Below are positions 11,690 to 21,420 of a stretch of DNA of 64,000 bases, piece by piece (position 1 is the stretch's first letter; every line of letters starts with the position of its first letter). Source of the stretch: Dendrobium chrysotoxum. Lineage: Eukaryota > Streptophyta > Magnoliopsida > Asparagales > Orchidaceae. The stretch covers positions 15,430,720-15,494,719 of the forward strand of contig CM034304.1 in NCBI GenBank assembly GCA_019925795.1. The letters run 5' to 3'. Position numbers and translations under genes: made by a program. The notes beneath the pieces are model-generated. The model was given only the letters and a program-made list of their open reading frames with translations, had not been told where the DNA came from and made no database searches.

Positions 11690-12222
11690 GCTTTCTGGTG
11701 GTCTGGCAGCAAGAAATCTTTGATACCAGACTGGTTTCAAAGACTTCCGGAAATACAAAATAGCCGCCGGAAATTATCAGCGCCGTCAGTTTACCCGCTG
11801 GAATATTTGTCACCAGACGGATCACTAAAACCGTCGGTCTAATGATTAAACCACCGAAATGGACCGGCGGTTAACCAGCGATTTACTGGCGGTTGCCGGC
11901 AGTTCTACCGTCAAAAACATCGATACCATATGGTTAACATAGCACTGGAAATAGAAATGAGCCATCGATAAAACCGCCGGTTATACCGGCGTTGTTCACG
12001 GCTGGAAAGCCGCCGATGAATTACCGGCAGTTACCGGCGCTAAAATCGCCGGAACATACTGGCCGCCAAAACCATCGGTAAGCCACCGAAACGTATAACC
12101 GTTGGTAAAAGGCCATCAGAAATTGTTTCCTACGCCCTTAATACTGACAGTTTATGTTCCGACGGTAAACCGCCGGTAATGTTTAGAACCACCGAAAAAA
12201 AAAATTTGCCGCCGATATTAGC
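11690..12222. repeat. Right subterminal repeat region of the CACTA element
   Basis: GC-rich block packed with CCGCCGG, ACCGGCGG and ACCGTCGG-type motifs in both orientations, mirroring the left end. It is about twice as long as the left block, as is common in CACTA elements. Confidence 0.85.
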
Positions 12223-12251
12223 CGTCGGTAATAGCTGACTTTCCTGTAGTG
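12223..12251 (-). repeat. Right terminal inverted repeat of the CACTA element
   Basis: On the minus strand CACTACAGGAAAGTCAGC is followed by TATTACCG. It pairs with the left end and is followed on the plus strand by the TCT target duplication. Confidence 0.95.
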
Positions 12252-12418
12252 TCTTTGTATTTTAATACCAATAACATAAGAGGTATCATGCATATCCTTC
12301 TTATGAAAATTTTTAGAGAGAAATTATTTCACCTCATGTAATAAGGCTTCCTCATTAATTACAAGTAAAATATCATATACATATAAGATTAGTAAATAAA
12401 TTTTACTCCCACTGATCT

Positions 12419-12460
<42 letters not shown>

Positions 12461-13150
12461 GATATTTTCTACAAAACCAAATGAAGAGATTACATCATGA
12501 AATTTTAAATGCCATTGTTGATAGGCTTATTTCAATCCATATATAGACTTCTTAAGCTTGCACACTAAATGCTCAACTTCACTATAGAAAAATCCTTATG
12601 GTTGTTTCATGTAAACCTCTTCCTTTAATGTTCCATTTAGAAATGTAGTTTTCACACCATTTGTTGTAGCACTAAATCAAAATGTCCAATAAGTGCCATG
12701 ATAATTTTGAAGGAATCCTTTTTATAAGATATAGGAGAAAAAGTCTAGTGATAATCAATACCTTCTTGTTGAGTGAATCCTTAAGCAACTAGCCTAATTA
12801 GTCTCTTTTTATCTTAAAGACAAATTTACAACCTATAGCTTTTGCAATATTAGGCAACTTAACAAGATCCCAAACATTGTTATGTGCCATTGAATTTATC
12901 TCATCTTTTATGGCATCATACAATAAATCAGATTATTTATAACTCATGGCATGTAAAAATATTTTAGGATCATTTTTAGCTCTAATATTATAATCTTACT
13001 CTTAAAGATATACAATATAGTCACCAGGATTTGCTAATTTTCTTTCCCTAATAGATCTTCTTAATGTTATAACAACCTCCTCAGGTGACATTGGTTGTTC
13101 AACTATATATATTAGTTCATTAGCAACTAGTGGAATATCTATTATTGGTT
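12252..13150 (-). pseudogene. Copia RT, N-terminal and central part
   Basis: The minus strand from about 12790 reads QQEGIDYH, then TFSPIS, KDSFKIIMALIGHFDLVLQQ (the start of the RT fingers and palm), then CASLRSLYMD and KPINNGI (the conserved SIYGLKQASRQWY region), and SYVIGIKIQ at 12290-12255 next to the CACTA insertion. Several stops and a base shift are present. No intact YVDD remains: the corresponding stretch at 12370-12400 is changed. The (TA) microsatellite at 12423 falls inside this RT region. The upstream part to 13150 is degraded linker. Confidence 0.85.
12423..12459. repeat. (TA)n microsatellite
   Basis: An uninterrupted run of alternating T and A, about 18 dinucleotides, inside the decayed copia RT region. 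Confidence 0.95.
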
Positions 13151-13361
13151 GTATAGTATCCCATTTGAATTTTAGGATTGTTATGTGTAATAATTACCTG
13201 TCACTTAAAATGAAAGTTTGTGCATCTAAATGTTCCTTTTTAGGAACTACGCTTTGTAATTGGTCACTCTGACTAGTTAAGTCATTCTTAAGAAACTTTG
13301 CTTTTCTTGATTCCACAATTCTAGTGCTATTAAATGGACAATAAAACATGTAACCCTTATA

Positions 13362-14060
13362 CTATTTAGCATATCCAATAAAATATACACTAATGGTCCT
13401 TGGTTCTAACGTTTTCTCTTGTGGATTAAAAATTCTCACTTCACACGGATATCCCCATACACATACATGTCTTAAACTAAGTTTCCAACCTTTATGCAAC
13501 TCAAAATAAGTTTTAGAAAAAACCTTAGTTGGAACTACATTTAATATATACACTGTCATCTTGAGAGCTCTAGTCCACAAGAATTTACGTAGTTTAGTAC
13601 TACTAATCATGCTTCTAACCATGTCCATCAATGTTCTATTCCTTCTCTCAACTATGTCATTCTAATTAGGTAATCCAGGTAAAGTATATTGGGAAACAAT
13701 CTCATTTTCTTGAAAGAACTTTGTAAATGGACCAAGTATTTGTCCATCCTTAGTATATCTTCCATAATATTCACCACCTCTATATGACTCACAATTTTTA
13801 ATTTATTTTTCACATTATTTCTCTACTTCTTCCTTAAAAAACTTAAAAGCACTTAATGCTTCATTTATATTTTGAAGCAAATAGAGATATTTATATCGTG
13901 AGTAATCATTAATGAAGGTAATAAAATATTTTAGATCAAGAAAATCCATATATGGAAAAAAAATATAGGTATGTACAATTTCTAATACATCTGTACTCCT
14001 CTTAGCACCTTTCTTTGACTTGTTAGTTTGCTTTCCATTAATGCAACCTATACAAGTATT
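13362..14060 (-). pseudogene. Copia integrase
   Basis: On the minus strand from 14000 the core reads FLDLKYFITFINDYSRYKYL (first catalytic Asp in INDYS), then RGGEYYGRY and DIVERRNRTLMDMVRSM (13650-13600), which carries the expected Glu region. Then come TVYILNVVPTKVFSKT and HVCVWGYPCEVRIFNP, the copia C-terminal part with YFIGYAK at 13365. Upstream, RLVNEGVLNTLDF and CIGCINGKQT (14105-14030) are the zinc-binding GAG-preIN part. The domain would join element DNA to the target. Stops break the core between 13640 and 13830. Confidence 0.9.
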
Positions 14061-14640
14061 AAAATAGTAAAATCTAAAGTATTAAGTACTCCTTCATTCA
14101 CCAATCTTTTAATCCTATTAATAGAGATATGCCCTAATCTCCGTTGCCACAACATAGAGGAATTTTCATCATCTTTTAATAATAGTTTGAACATGCATTA
14201 AATTATGAGTAAAACTATCTTGCAAATTAATATAGAAAATGCCATCATACAAATACAATTTCCAGTAAGATTAGATTTATAATATAAATCAACAGAAGTT
14301 TTTAAAAAAATTAAAGGTATAACCAAAAGGTACAAGTTTGGAAACTGAAATCAAATTCCTAAAAAAACCAGGCACATAAAAATCTTTTCTAATTCTAAAA
14401 TAAAACCACTACTAAGTACTAAATAGCATGTTTCAATAGCTTCAACATATGAGTTCATTTTATTTCTTGAATAAATGTATTGCTCATTTCCCAATGGCTT
14501 CCTTGGATTTTGCATACCTTACAAAGTATTACAAATATGGATTATAGATCCTGAGTCAATCCACCTTGTATTATAAACAACATTAGCCATATTAGATTCA
14601 TAACAGATAAATGAGATTATTTTACCTTTCTTGTCAAGCC
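14061..14640 (-). pseudogene. Copia aspartic protease and GAG-preIN linker
   Basis: On the minus strand NTRWIDSGSIIHICNT (about 14572-14525) is the copia protease active site region WxDSGA. The expected Ala after Gly is Ser. It is followed by GNEQYIYSRNKMNSYVEAI, LVLSSGF and KTSVDLYYKSNLTGNCIYDG leading into integrase. The order gag, protease, integrase fits copia. Stops and an indel make it inactive. Confidence 0.85.
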
Positions 14641-15282
14641 AATTTTTGATTTTGATGCAATCCTTCTTCATGTGTCCCTTCTTTTTACAAAATAAAACAC
14701 TTAGAATTCTGTATAGATATCATCTTGGGGTGATATTTTACCCTTTCTTTTCTTCTTGGCATGACTCTAGTACCTTTTATGTGTAGCTAATATTGCACTT
14801 TCACCCATATCCAAAACCAACCTTTCCTCCTCTTTAACTCACATAGTCATAAGCTCATTAATTGATCATTTATCTTTATGTGTTATAGGATATTTTGAAA
14901 GGACCATATTATTGTGGAAGGGTATTTAGAATGGTGTACTAAAAAGACTCAGACATATCAACCTCAAGCACCTTAAGCTGAGTTGCAATGTCTCGCATTT
15001 GCATTATGTGCTCTTGCACTATTTTAATTCCATTTAGCTTCAAGGATGAAAACTTTATAATTAGGGTATTAGTAAGAATTAAATTATGGAATTTTTTTCA
15101 TCAACTGCATTAATTTGCTCTCTAACATTGTTATACTGATCAACTGAACTAAGAATACTAGTAGAAAATTTTTTCTTTATGAATATTAAACTAAAATGAT
15201 TATCACTCCCAATGTTCATAAAGAGCAATTTCATCAGGGGTGCTAGTATCTTTAATTACAGGTGGTTTATCTTTCCTTATAG
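14641..15282 (-). pseudogene. Copia gag, C-terminal part with zinc knuckle
   Basis: The minus strand reads IRKDKPPVIKDTSTPDEIAL just left of the solo LTR (15280-15225). It continues through a degraded gag body (VDQYNNVREQINAVDEKNS; YGPFKISYNT near 14890) to a zinc knuckle, CKKKGHMKKDC (14695-14660), where the first Cys position is not clear. The N-terminal part is at 16906-17023 beyond the inserted solo LTR. Confidence 0.9.
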
Positions 15283-15599
15283 TGTTATAACTCGGGCTCC
15301 CGAGTTTATGATATTGATGATAACAATATTATTGATTGCCTCTTTATTTCTTCTAGTATTTGTTGTGCATACTTGTTTGTGTGTTGACTAACATTTCAAG
15401 TACAACAGGCACCGTTCTTTGAAGATTCAGGGCTCAAGATTAGGTAGAATAGGTTATAGTGAAAGAGTCTATAATTTTCATTTATTTATTTTAACTTTTT
15501 GAATCAAGTCTTATAAGGGTGCATGATAGCCTGGTGACCGTGCACCCACACACAAGGGGAGCAAATTTAATGTTAAATATTTTAATTTTTTTATACATC

Positions 15600-16047
15600 A
15601 TACTGTACGATCTGGTGTTACAGAAATTAATTAAAATATTTTATTTTTCTAAAAAAATTCTTTTGAAATATAACTGATCGTACAATACGAATACCACATC
15701 GTAATGGACGATCTGGTATAATTAGAAACCCCATTGCTCATTAAATTAGGCAAAAATTTGAATTTGAAATTTATTCTATTCGTACTGTACATTATTTAAA
15801 AAATTGCCTAATTTAATCCTGTAATTAGTCAATCAAAATTGCATAATTTTGATATTTGGATCGTACTGTACGAACTGGATCTTACTGTACGATGAATAGA
15901 GATGATTTTGGTCATCCCAGGATTCATCCTGGATGAACTGCACTTCGATTGAACTAATCGTATTGTACGATACTGCGATCATACAGTACTAATAGGTCAA
16001 ATTTTTGCACATTATACTGGACGATCCTGCGATCGTACTGTACGATC
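15600..16047. promoter_or_regulatory. Palindrome cluster in U3 of the SIRE-type solo LTR
   Basis: Repeated short palindromes around TCGTACTGTACGA: GATCGTACTGTACGATC at 16031-16047, ATCGTATTGTACGAT at 15957-15971, and diverged half-sites at 15603, 15678, 15778, 15861, 15882, 15980 and 16015. The cluster ends about 40 bases before a TATA-like box, the place for transcription-factor sites in U3. Function is inferred only from position. Confidence 0.7.
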
Positions 16048-16088
16048 TTTAAAGGCTGAATTGAATTTTTAGGGTTTTTTGAAGCCCT

Positions 16089-16097
16089 CTATTTAAG
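16089..16097 (+). promoter_or_regulatory. TATA-like box of the SIRE-type solo LTR
   Basis: CTATTTAAG lies between the palindrome cluster and the hairpin-unit region. The same CTATTTAAG occurs at 35971-35979 in the other LTR in an otherwise diverged setting. The matching context supports a promoter role. Confidence 0.65.
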
Positions 16098-16373
16098 CTT
16101 TCTCATAAGACTTTGTAAGAGTCTTTTGGGCATTCATTGAGTTGTTTTCTTCTAAAGAAAGCTTGAAGAGAGAGCTTTGGGCTAGGGAGAGAAAGGGTGG
16201 AGTTTGTAAGAGAGGGAGAAGATCCTTATGGGCTTCAAGGGAGTGTGAGAGGGGGTTTTCACACGGTTACTCTGGAGAACTTGTACCTGAGTTTCTCCAA
16301 GAGTCAAGGTTTGTCTTGAGGGAAGCTTTGGGAAGAAAGAGATCTCTTTGGTATCAAAAGACTCGGCTACTCC

Positions 16374-16545
16374 GCCGCACCGGGGAAGGTGAAAGTGATT
16401 CCAGGTCCTTTGCCTCACCTGGAGGGTGAAAAGGAGTTCAGGTCCTCTACCTCACCAGGAGGGTGAAAAGAAGTCAAGATTCTCTGCCTGTGAAAGGAGT
16501 TCGGTCCTCTGTCGCACCGGGTTGGTGGAAGAGAGTTTGTAAGGG
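16374..16545 (+). repeat. Tandem ~40-nt hairpin units, solo LTR
   Basis: Four to five degenerate units of the form GGTCCTCTACC - TCACC - AGGAG - GGTGA - AAAG. The inverted TCACC/GGTGA halves can form a short stem with a five-base loop (16425-16440, 16451-16466). One unit near 16490 lacks half of the stem. The related array in the other LTR is at 36201-36357. Confidence 0.8.
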
Positions 16546-16905
16546 TTCTCCGCCTAGATGTCGGGGCTAAAGGAGAGACACTATAGTTATAGTGCAATAC
16601 CCGGAGAGGAGGACTCCGGGGAGTGGACGTAGGTCATGGTTTGACCGAACCACTATAAATCTGGTGTGTTCTTTCTGATTTTATTTTTCGTACTTTAATT
16701 TTTTCTGCATTTTAATATTTATTATAACTGCTTAGTGAAAATCTGAGATCAATATTTTCATTGTGATAATTAGAGAATAATCACCATCTTCATAATTATT
16801 TATAAATCATCAGCTTCCGCATTTGACTAGTTAAGTTATTATTGTAAAAAATCTGAAAAATCAATAAATATTAGAACTCTTAGCGCATCTCGATCTTTCA
16901 TATAG

Positions 16906-17023
16906 AATAATCAATATTTATCCACCCTAAATGATGGAGAATTATTTCTTTCCATACTTTGTAATTATCAACCCTCAATTCAGGAATATCATACTTAATA
17001 TCAGATATATTTATTGATAGCAT
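16906..17023 (-). pseudogene. Copia gag, N-terminal part
   Basis: From the ATG at 17023 the minus strand reads MLSINISDIKYDIPEL, DNYKVWKE and HHLGWINIDYS up to the solo LTR, where the C-terminal part continues at 15282. This is the usual N-terminus of copia gag (DNYxxWKExxxLHLG). The segment itself has no stop. Confidence 0.85.
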
Positions 17024-17955
17024 GACTGCATTAAGATAAATAATATATAAATTAAAATAGGCTTACTAACATAAATATTGGGGCTAACAAACATATATCA
17101 TACTTTACTAATGTAAATCATGTATTTCAAAAAATTAAAGAATCTATTGACATAAAACTTGACTGTGGGTCAAAGTTTTAGTTCTCTTATATTCACTTGA
17201 ATTCTTGTAATAAAACTATCAAATTATATTTATTTTCTAATTCATGTGGGTATGTTAGAAATTATAATTTGATATTTTATTCTAATTAATTATATAAATA
17301 TAGTAAAAAACCTATGGGATAATTTCAGTATATTTATCTAATTAATGACAATTAATGTCTTCAATTATTTATGTGATTCGTAAAACTTAATTATATAATT
17401 TTCATAATTAAGGATGTTGTGACTAATCCCTAATTATTTAAATATATTTAAATCACTTAGACATTAACTTTGCTTAAATTCTTTCGCTTTAACATATGTA
17501 TAATTACAAAATTTATACATATTTGACTCAATATATTTAAGCATAAATTAAAAAATTTAATTGCCTTTGAAATGAATACAAAACTAAAATGAATTTTGAA
17601 ATTTTACAAAATTTTCTTTCGGCAAGTTTATCAAAATTAGTATCATTTGTATCAATAGCAATGATAATTGCTTGTGGAAAATACCAACATGAGCCAGAAA
17701 AATAAATAATATATGGCTAAATCCAGTTGCAACCAAATAACCTCTAAAATACCACCATATACTAAGAAAAGGTTTAATTTTGAATAATTGATATTTTCCT
17801 GCAAAAACTTGAATTTGCAAAAATATTATATAAATATAGTCCAGAAATTTTATAGCTTTAAAAGACAATTAATTTTTACATCTTTACACGATTATTCTAC
17901 CGTGAAATAAAATCAAAATATCAAGCAGAGATTTCAAAAAGGCTCTCAAGCCAAA
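17024..17955 (-). other. Leader of the minus-strand copia element with PBS
   Basis: This is the A/T-rich untranslated leader between 5' LTR and gag. Next to the LTR, minus strand 17953-17941 reads TGGCTTGAGAGCC. It agrees with the initiator-tRNA-Met primer site TGGTATCAGAGCC at ten of thirteen bases. A 94-codon open frame on the minus strand (17868-17584) is hydrophobic and matches nothing I know, so I do not call it a gene. Confidence 0.7.
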
Positions 17956-18389
17956 TGTTAGAAAACTTTATGTCGATTCTACAAAAGTATCTCAAACTCA
18001 ACAACATTCTGATTCGAGATAAATATAGAATCGACTAAACAAAGATGAAGAAGTTAAATTATAAACATATTTTACATACCTCCGGCTATTGAAATTTGAT
18101 GGTGTTCTTCACTAATTTTGAAATCTTCTAAACCTTTTCTCTATCAAATGATAGTGTATGTTTCTTCTTATTAGAAATAGATTAGAGAGAAAAGCTTAGG
18201 GATCCAAAATATATAAAAATTCTAAATTATTGATACCCATCATAGCAATAAATGAAATTTCAAATTTAAAAGCTGAATTTAACGCTAAGAAATAGTCCAT
18301 TTTAATTTTTGAATTAAAACTAAGTAATTGCCATTTTAAATGCTAAATTAAACTGAAAATGATCAATTAACTAGGAGTAATTTGAGCCA
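17956..18389 (-). mobile_element. 5' LTR of the minus-strand copia element, outer end lost
   Basis: It aligns with 1990-2443 from TGTTAGAAAAC to GAGCCA, then stops. The ~21 outermost bases present in the partner (2423-2443) are missing and unrelated sequence follows. Confidence 0.88.
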
Positions 18390-18455
18390 TACTCTGCTGG
18401 AAAGCCTTTGATTATAAGTCAGCTTGGGTGGCTACCTGAACCCCAAGATGCCCTT
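18390..18455. repeat. Duplicated segment at the truncated LTR junction
   Basis: The 33 bases at 18390-18422 recur with three substitutions at 18456-18488, which lies in LINE coding sequence. The copy abuts the truncated LTR, as expected of filler DNA made during double-strand break repair. Confidence 0.75.
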
Positions 18456-18830
18456 TACTCTACTGGAAAGCCTTTGATAATAAGTCAGAATAAAAAGTAA
18501 ATAGGTACAGAGATAATGGACAATCTTATTGAAGCCCACATTTAGCATTGATCCATGAAGACCTTTTGCTATTGATGAGAAGAGAAAACCTAGGCTGAGA
18601 AACACATTGAAGGATCCATCCAATAATTTTATTTGGAAAGCTCATCACAACATGCCTTGCTGCAAATTATCCTAAGCCATACTGTCACAGGCTTGCTCCA
18701 TATCAACCTTTATCACCATAAGACCCGACTTAACAGTGGAATGATGAAATTTACACATAATCTATATTAGCTTGTATTTGGTTGAAATACAATCATTGAT
18801 TCAAAATAGTCAATTTAATGCTACACTACT
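18456..18830 (-). pseudogene. L1-type LINE ORF2, reverse transcriptase part
   Basis: On the minus strand HSTVKSGLMVIKVDMEQACD (about 18757-18698) is the RT segment with the first catalytic Asp. It is followed by PNKIIGWILQCVSQPRFSLL and CPLSLYLFTFYSDLLSKAF (RQGCPLSPYLF motif) to 18460. The upstream part to about 18830 is weak. The segment that should carry the YADD box and connect to the 3' part at 1989 is missing, so sequence was lost where the copia element now sits. Confidence 0.82.
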
Positions 18831-19367
18831 AGGTGAAGGCTTGAGTTAATAAAGGAATAATGATGTATGAATTTGAACAAGAAAGATTTTATAATTTATT
18901 TTGAGTTAGAGAAATTGAAATTTAAAGTATTATTTATATTCATAAAATGTGATATTTAATTTAGATATATAGGTTATATATGTTATAAAAAAGGCTAAAA
19001 GCAAAGTAATGTGTTATTTTTGATTATTCAAATAAAATATGAATTTTAATTGGAAATTTTAAGTGTGAGAACAAAATTTATAGATTATAAGAAATTTTAA
19101 TTATACAAAAATAGATTAAATGATTAATGATCACTAACAAATCTTAAAATAGAATATATATATATTTGTGTGTATGTGTGCGCATGCGCGGTTGTGCGTA
19201 TGCATGTGTATATGTGTGTGCTTGCATGTGCGTGTGTCTGTGTGTTTGAGAAATTTAAATTATTATTATGATAAGTAATAAATAATTTGAAAAATGAAAA
19301 TCTAAATATTGTGTTAGAGAAATCTCGAGTGCTTCCTCATTCATAAAATTTAAATCACAAACTTTCA
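18831..19367. other. A/T-rich stretch before the SIRE primer site
   Basis: No gene is visible. By position this should be the end of the 5' LTR of the SIRE-like element: the bases before the PBS end ACTTTCA. I find no clear match to the SIRE LTRs at 15283-16900 or 35767-36681. It contains a degenerate TG/CG microsatellite. Confidence 0.5.
19160..19252. repeat. Degenerate (TG)n/(CG) alternating microsatellite
   Basis: Alternating purine-pyrimidine run TATATATATTTGTGTGTATG, then GTGCGCATGCGCGGTTGTGC and more TG/CG repeats. Such runs can adopt Z-DNA. Confidence 0.85.
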
Positions 19368-19369
19368 AG

Positions 19370-19381
19370 TGGTATCAGAGC
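19370..19381 (+). other. Primer binding site of the SIRE-like element
   Basis: TGGTATCAGAGC is the exact initiator-tRNA-Met primer site used by plant copia elements, two bases after a CA that would end the 5' LTR. Confidence 0.9.
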
Positions 19382-19426
19382 AGAATTCATAAAATCAAGT
19401 TTTAAAAAACTTTTAAATTTTGATTA

Positions 19427-21200
19427 ATGGCTAACTTTGATAATCGCAACACCGGTGAAAGATATTCAATTACTCGACCATCTCTATTTGATAATATTCC
19501 TTTTGATTTCTGGAAAACTCGCATATCCACCTTTTACAATCAATTGATTATCGCATGTGGATGCCAGTTAAAAAAGGTTATTCTTCACCTTTTAGATTAA
19601 TTGATGGCATTAAAATAGAATTATCTTTTATTGAATGGACTTTAGATGATAGAGATTTAGCACAACTGAATGCCAAATGTCTGAACTATTTCTTTTGTGT
19701 ATTAAAATCTAAAGATTACATGCGTGTCTCTACTTGTTCTACTGGAAAAAAAATTTAGGATAGATTATACATAACTTATGAAGGAACAACTGAAGTTAAA
19801 TAATCTAGGTTGAACATTTTGCTTCATGACTACGAACTCTTTCGTATAAAATATAGTGAATCAATTTTTGAAATGTATATTAGGTTTACTCAGATTGTTA
19901 CTTCTTTGCATGCCTTAGGAAGAGAACTTATAAATTATGAAAAAGTGAATAAAATTTTGAGATGTTTACCTTCCTTTAATGCAAAAAATTACTGCGATTA
20001 CTGAATTTAAAGATCTGAATGCTTATTCAATTGATACCTTACTTGGATCACTCATTACTTATGAGCAAGTAGTGAACTAAAGGCAACTTGAAAAAGGAGA
20101 AAGTTGTAACCTTGAAGCTTAATGATTCTAACACTGATGTTTCTAGTTCTAATGATGAGTGCATAGCTTTAATAATAAGGCAATTTAAGAGCTCCTTAAG
20201 GAAAAAATAAAAGTATCATCAAAAGTAGAATAAAGGTAAGAATAATAAAAATTCTAAAGCTTCTTCTGATGTTATTTATTTTGAATGCAGGAAGATAGGG
20301 CATATGAGATCTGAATGCTCAACTCTGAAAGCTCACCTAAGCAAGAAAAATGGTGAAGAAAAACTTAAGTTTAAGAAGGATAAGAAAAGGATCCAAAAGG
20401 CATTCTAGGCAGACTCAGCATCAGACTTCTCTGAAATTAAAGCAGAAGAGGAGGTAACAAACTTGTGTTTAATATTTGATGATCATCTTGATCACTCTGA
20501 TCAAGAAGAGGTATGTGAGCTTACATATGATCAATTATTAAAGTTTCTAAAAGAATTCTTTCTTCATATAGGAAGCTCAAGAAAGCACATGCTAGCCTCA
20601 AAGTTAAATTTTTAAATCTGCAGAAAGAGCATGAATGCTAAAGGAAAGAACACTCCACTCTAGATAGCAATCACATGGCTTTATTAGACAAATTTGATGA
20701 ATTAAATAAAAAGCATTTTGATTTAACCACTGAGTATGATTCATTAAAAATATCGCATGTTGAATTAGAAATTACATTCAATGAATTAGAAACTCTTGCA
20801 TCTGATTTAGATAGTAGGGAGCATGCATTAAGAATAAAAAATTTAATTCTTGAAAGTACAAATAAATTTTTTGATGATGAATTAACTTCCTTCAAGGAAA
20901 ATAAAAAACCACCTTCACTTGAAGAATTTCATACACAATCATTAAAGCATGTATCATCCAAACTTAAGAAGAGACACCATCACCCATGTAGATTAGTTAA
21001 CCATTTTCCTGGTATTACATATTTTTCTTGTGACATGCTAGGACATATCTCCCACACTTATACCATTCACCATAGAACACATTTGGAGTGGAGACCAGAT
21101 TATAAAATTCACAGCATAGCATGCATGCATCTCATTCTTCTTTTTATAATTAGGGACCTAAATTTATTTGGGTTCCCAAATCTAACATCTGATGATTTTA
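19427..21200 (+). pseudogene. SIRE-like gag
   Basis: ATG at 19427 opens MANFDNRNTGERYSITRPSL, then LFDNIPFDFWKTRI. After a frameshift come DYRMWMPVKKGYS, EWTLDDRDLAQLNAKCLN and RLYITYEGTTEVK (DUF4219/UBN2-type capsid domain). A zinc knuckle ECRKIGHMRSEC (20283-20318) lacks its first Cys. A coiled-coil stretch follows (DKFDELNKKHFDLTTEYDSL, 20686-20745), then a second knuckle CDMLGHISHT. Gag packages the RNA into particles. Multiple stops are present; the first in-frame one is at 19756. Confidence 0.88.
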
Positions 21201-21420
21201 TAGGTGCTCTCTCATAAAAAATCTCATGAGAGCATGTGGTACCTAGATAGTGGATGTTCAAGGCATATGGCTAGAGATGTAAATCAATTTATTTCACTAG
21301 AGGCTAGGGTAAGAGACAAGGTAACACTTGGAGATAACGCTACCAGGAGAGTGGTGGGCTTAGGTATAATTGGTGATTCAAAATTTTATCATTGAAAATA
21401 TTTTGCTTCTAGATGGAATG
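21201..21420 (+). pseudogene. SIRE-like aspartic protease
   Basis: WYLDSGCSRHMARD at 21240-21281 is the copia protease motif (DSGCSRHM), followed by FISLEARVRDKVTLGDN and VVGLGIIGDS. Frame changes after 21390. It normally cuts the polyprotein. Confidence 0.9.

Larger units (their letters stand above)
3563..12251 (+). mobile_element. CACTA (En/Spm) DNA transposon, complete ends
   Basis: The left end CACTACAGGAAATTCAGG and the inverted right end (minus strand CACTACAGGAAAGTCAGC) form terminal inverted repeats. TCT is duplicated at 3560-3562 and 12252-12254, the 3-bp duplication of this superfamily. Inside are GC-rich subterminal repeats at both ends, a TNPD-like transposase gene and a TNPA-like second gene, both on the plus strand, and a captured RTE LINE fragment with tandem repeats. 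It sits in the RT region of a minus-strand copia element. The transposase is broken, so movement would need help from elsewhere. Confidence 0.95.
15283..16900 (+). mobile_element. SIRE-type solo LTR inserted in copia gag
   Basis: It begins TGTTATAACTCGGGC and ends GATCTTTCA, flanked by TATAG at 15278-15282 and 16901-16905, a perfect 5-bp target duplication. The gag codons on either side are contiguous once TATAG is counted once. Its structure matches the split SIRE LTR at 26782-36681: an opening with GATGATAACAA, an AAGATTAGGTAGA motif, a palindrome cluster, a TATA-like box, tandem hairpin units, and TTTGACCGAACCACTATAAA (16641-16660). At 1618 bp with no internal region it is the product of LTR-LTR recombination. 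Confidence 0.92.
1990..18389 (-). mobile_element. Minus-strand Ty1/copia element, twice interrupted
   Basis: Two alignable LTRs (1990-2443 and 17956-18389) bracket gag, protease, integrase, RT and RNase H in copia order on the minus strand. Removing the CACTA insertion (3563-12251) and the solo LTR (15283-16900) with their target duplications leaves about 6 kb, a normal copia length. LTR ends are TGTTA...TAACA on the left copy. The right copy lacks its outer ~21 bases. No matching 5-bp target duplication is seen at the outer ends (CTTCA on the left, TACTC on the right), which agrees with loss of the original right junction. The element lies inside a LINE. Confidence 0.9.

Noticed and set aside
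17584..17868. Minus-strand hydrophobic open frame of 94 codons
   Set aside because: A/T-rich leader of the copia element; hydrophobicity follows from T-rich codons, with no family motif.
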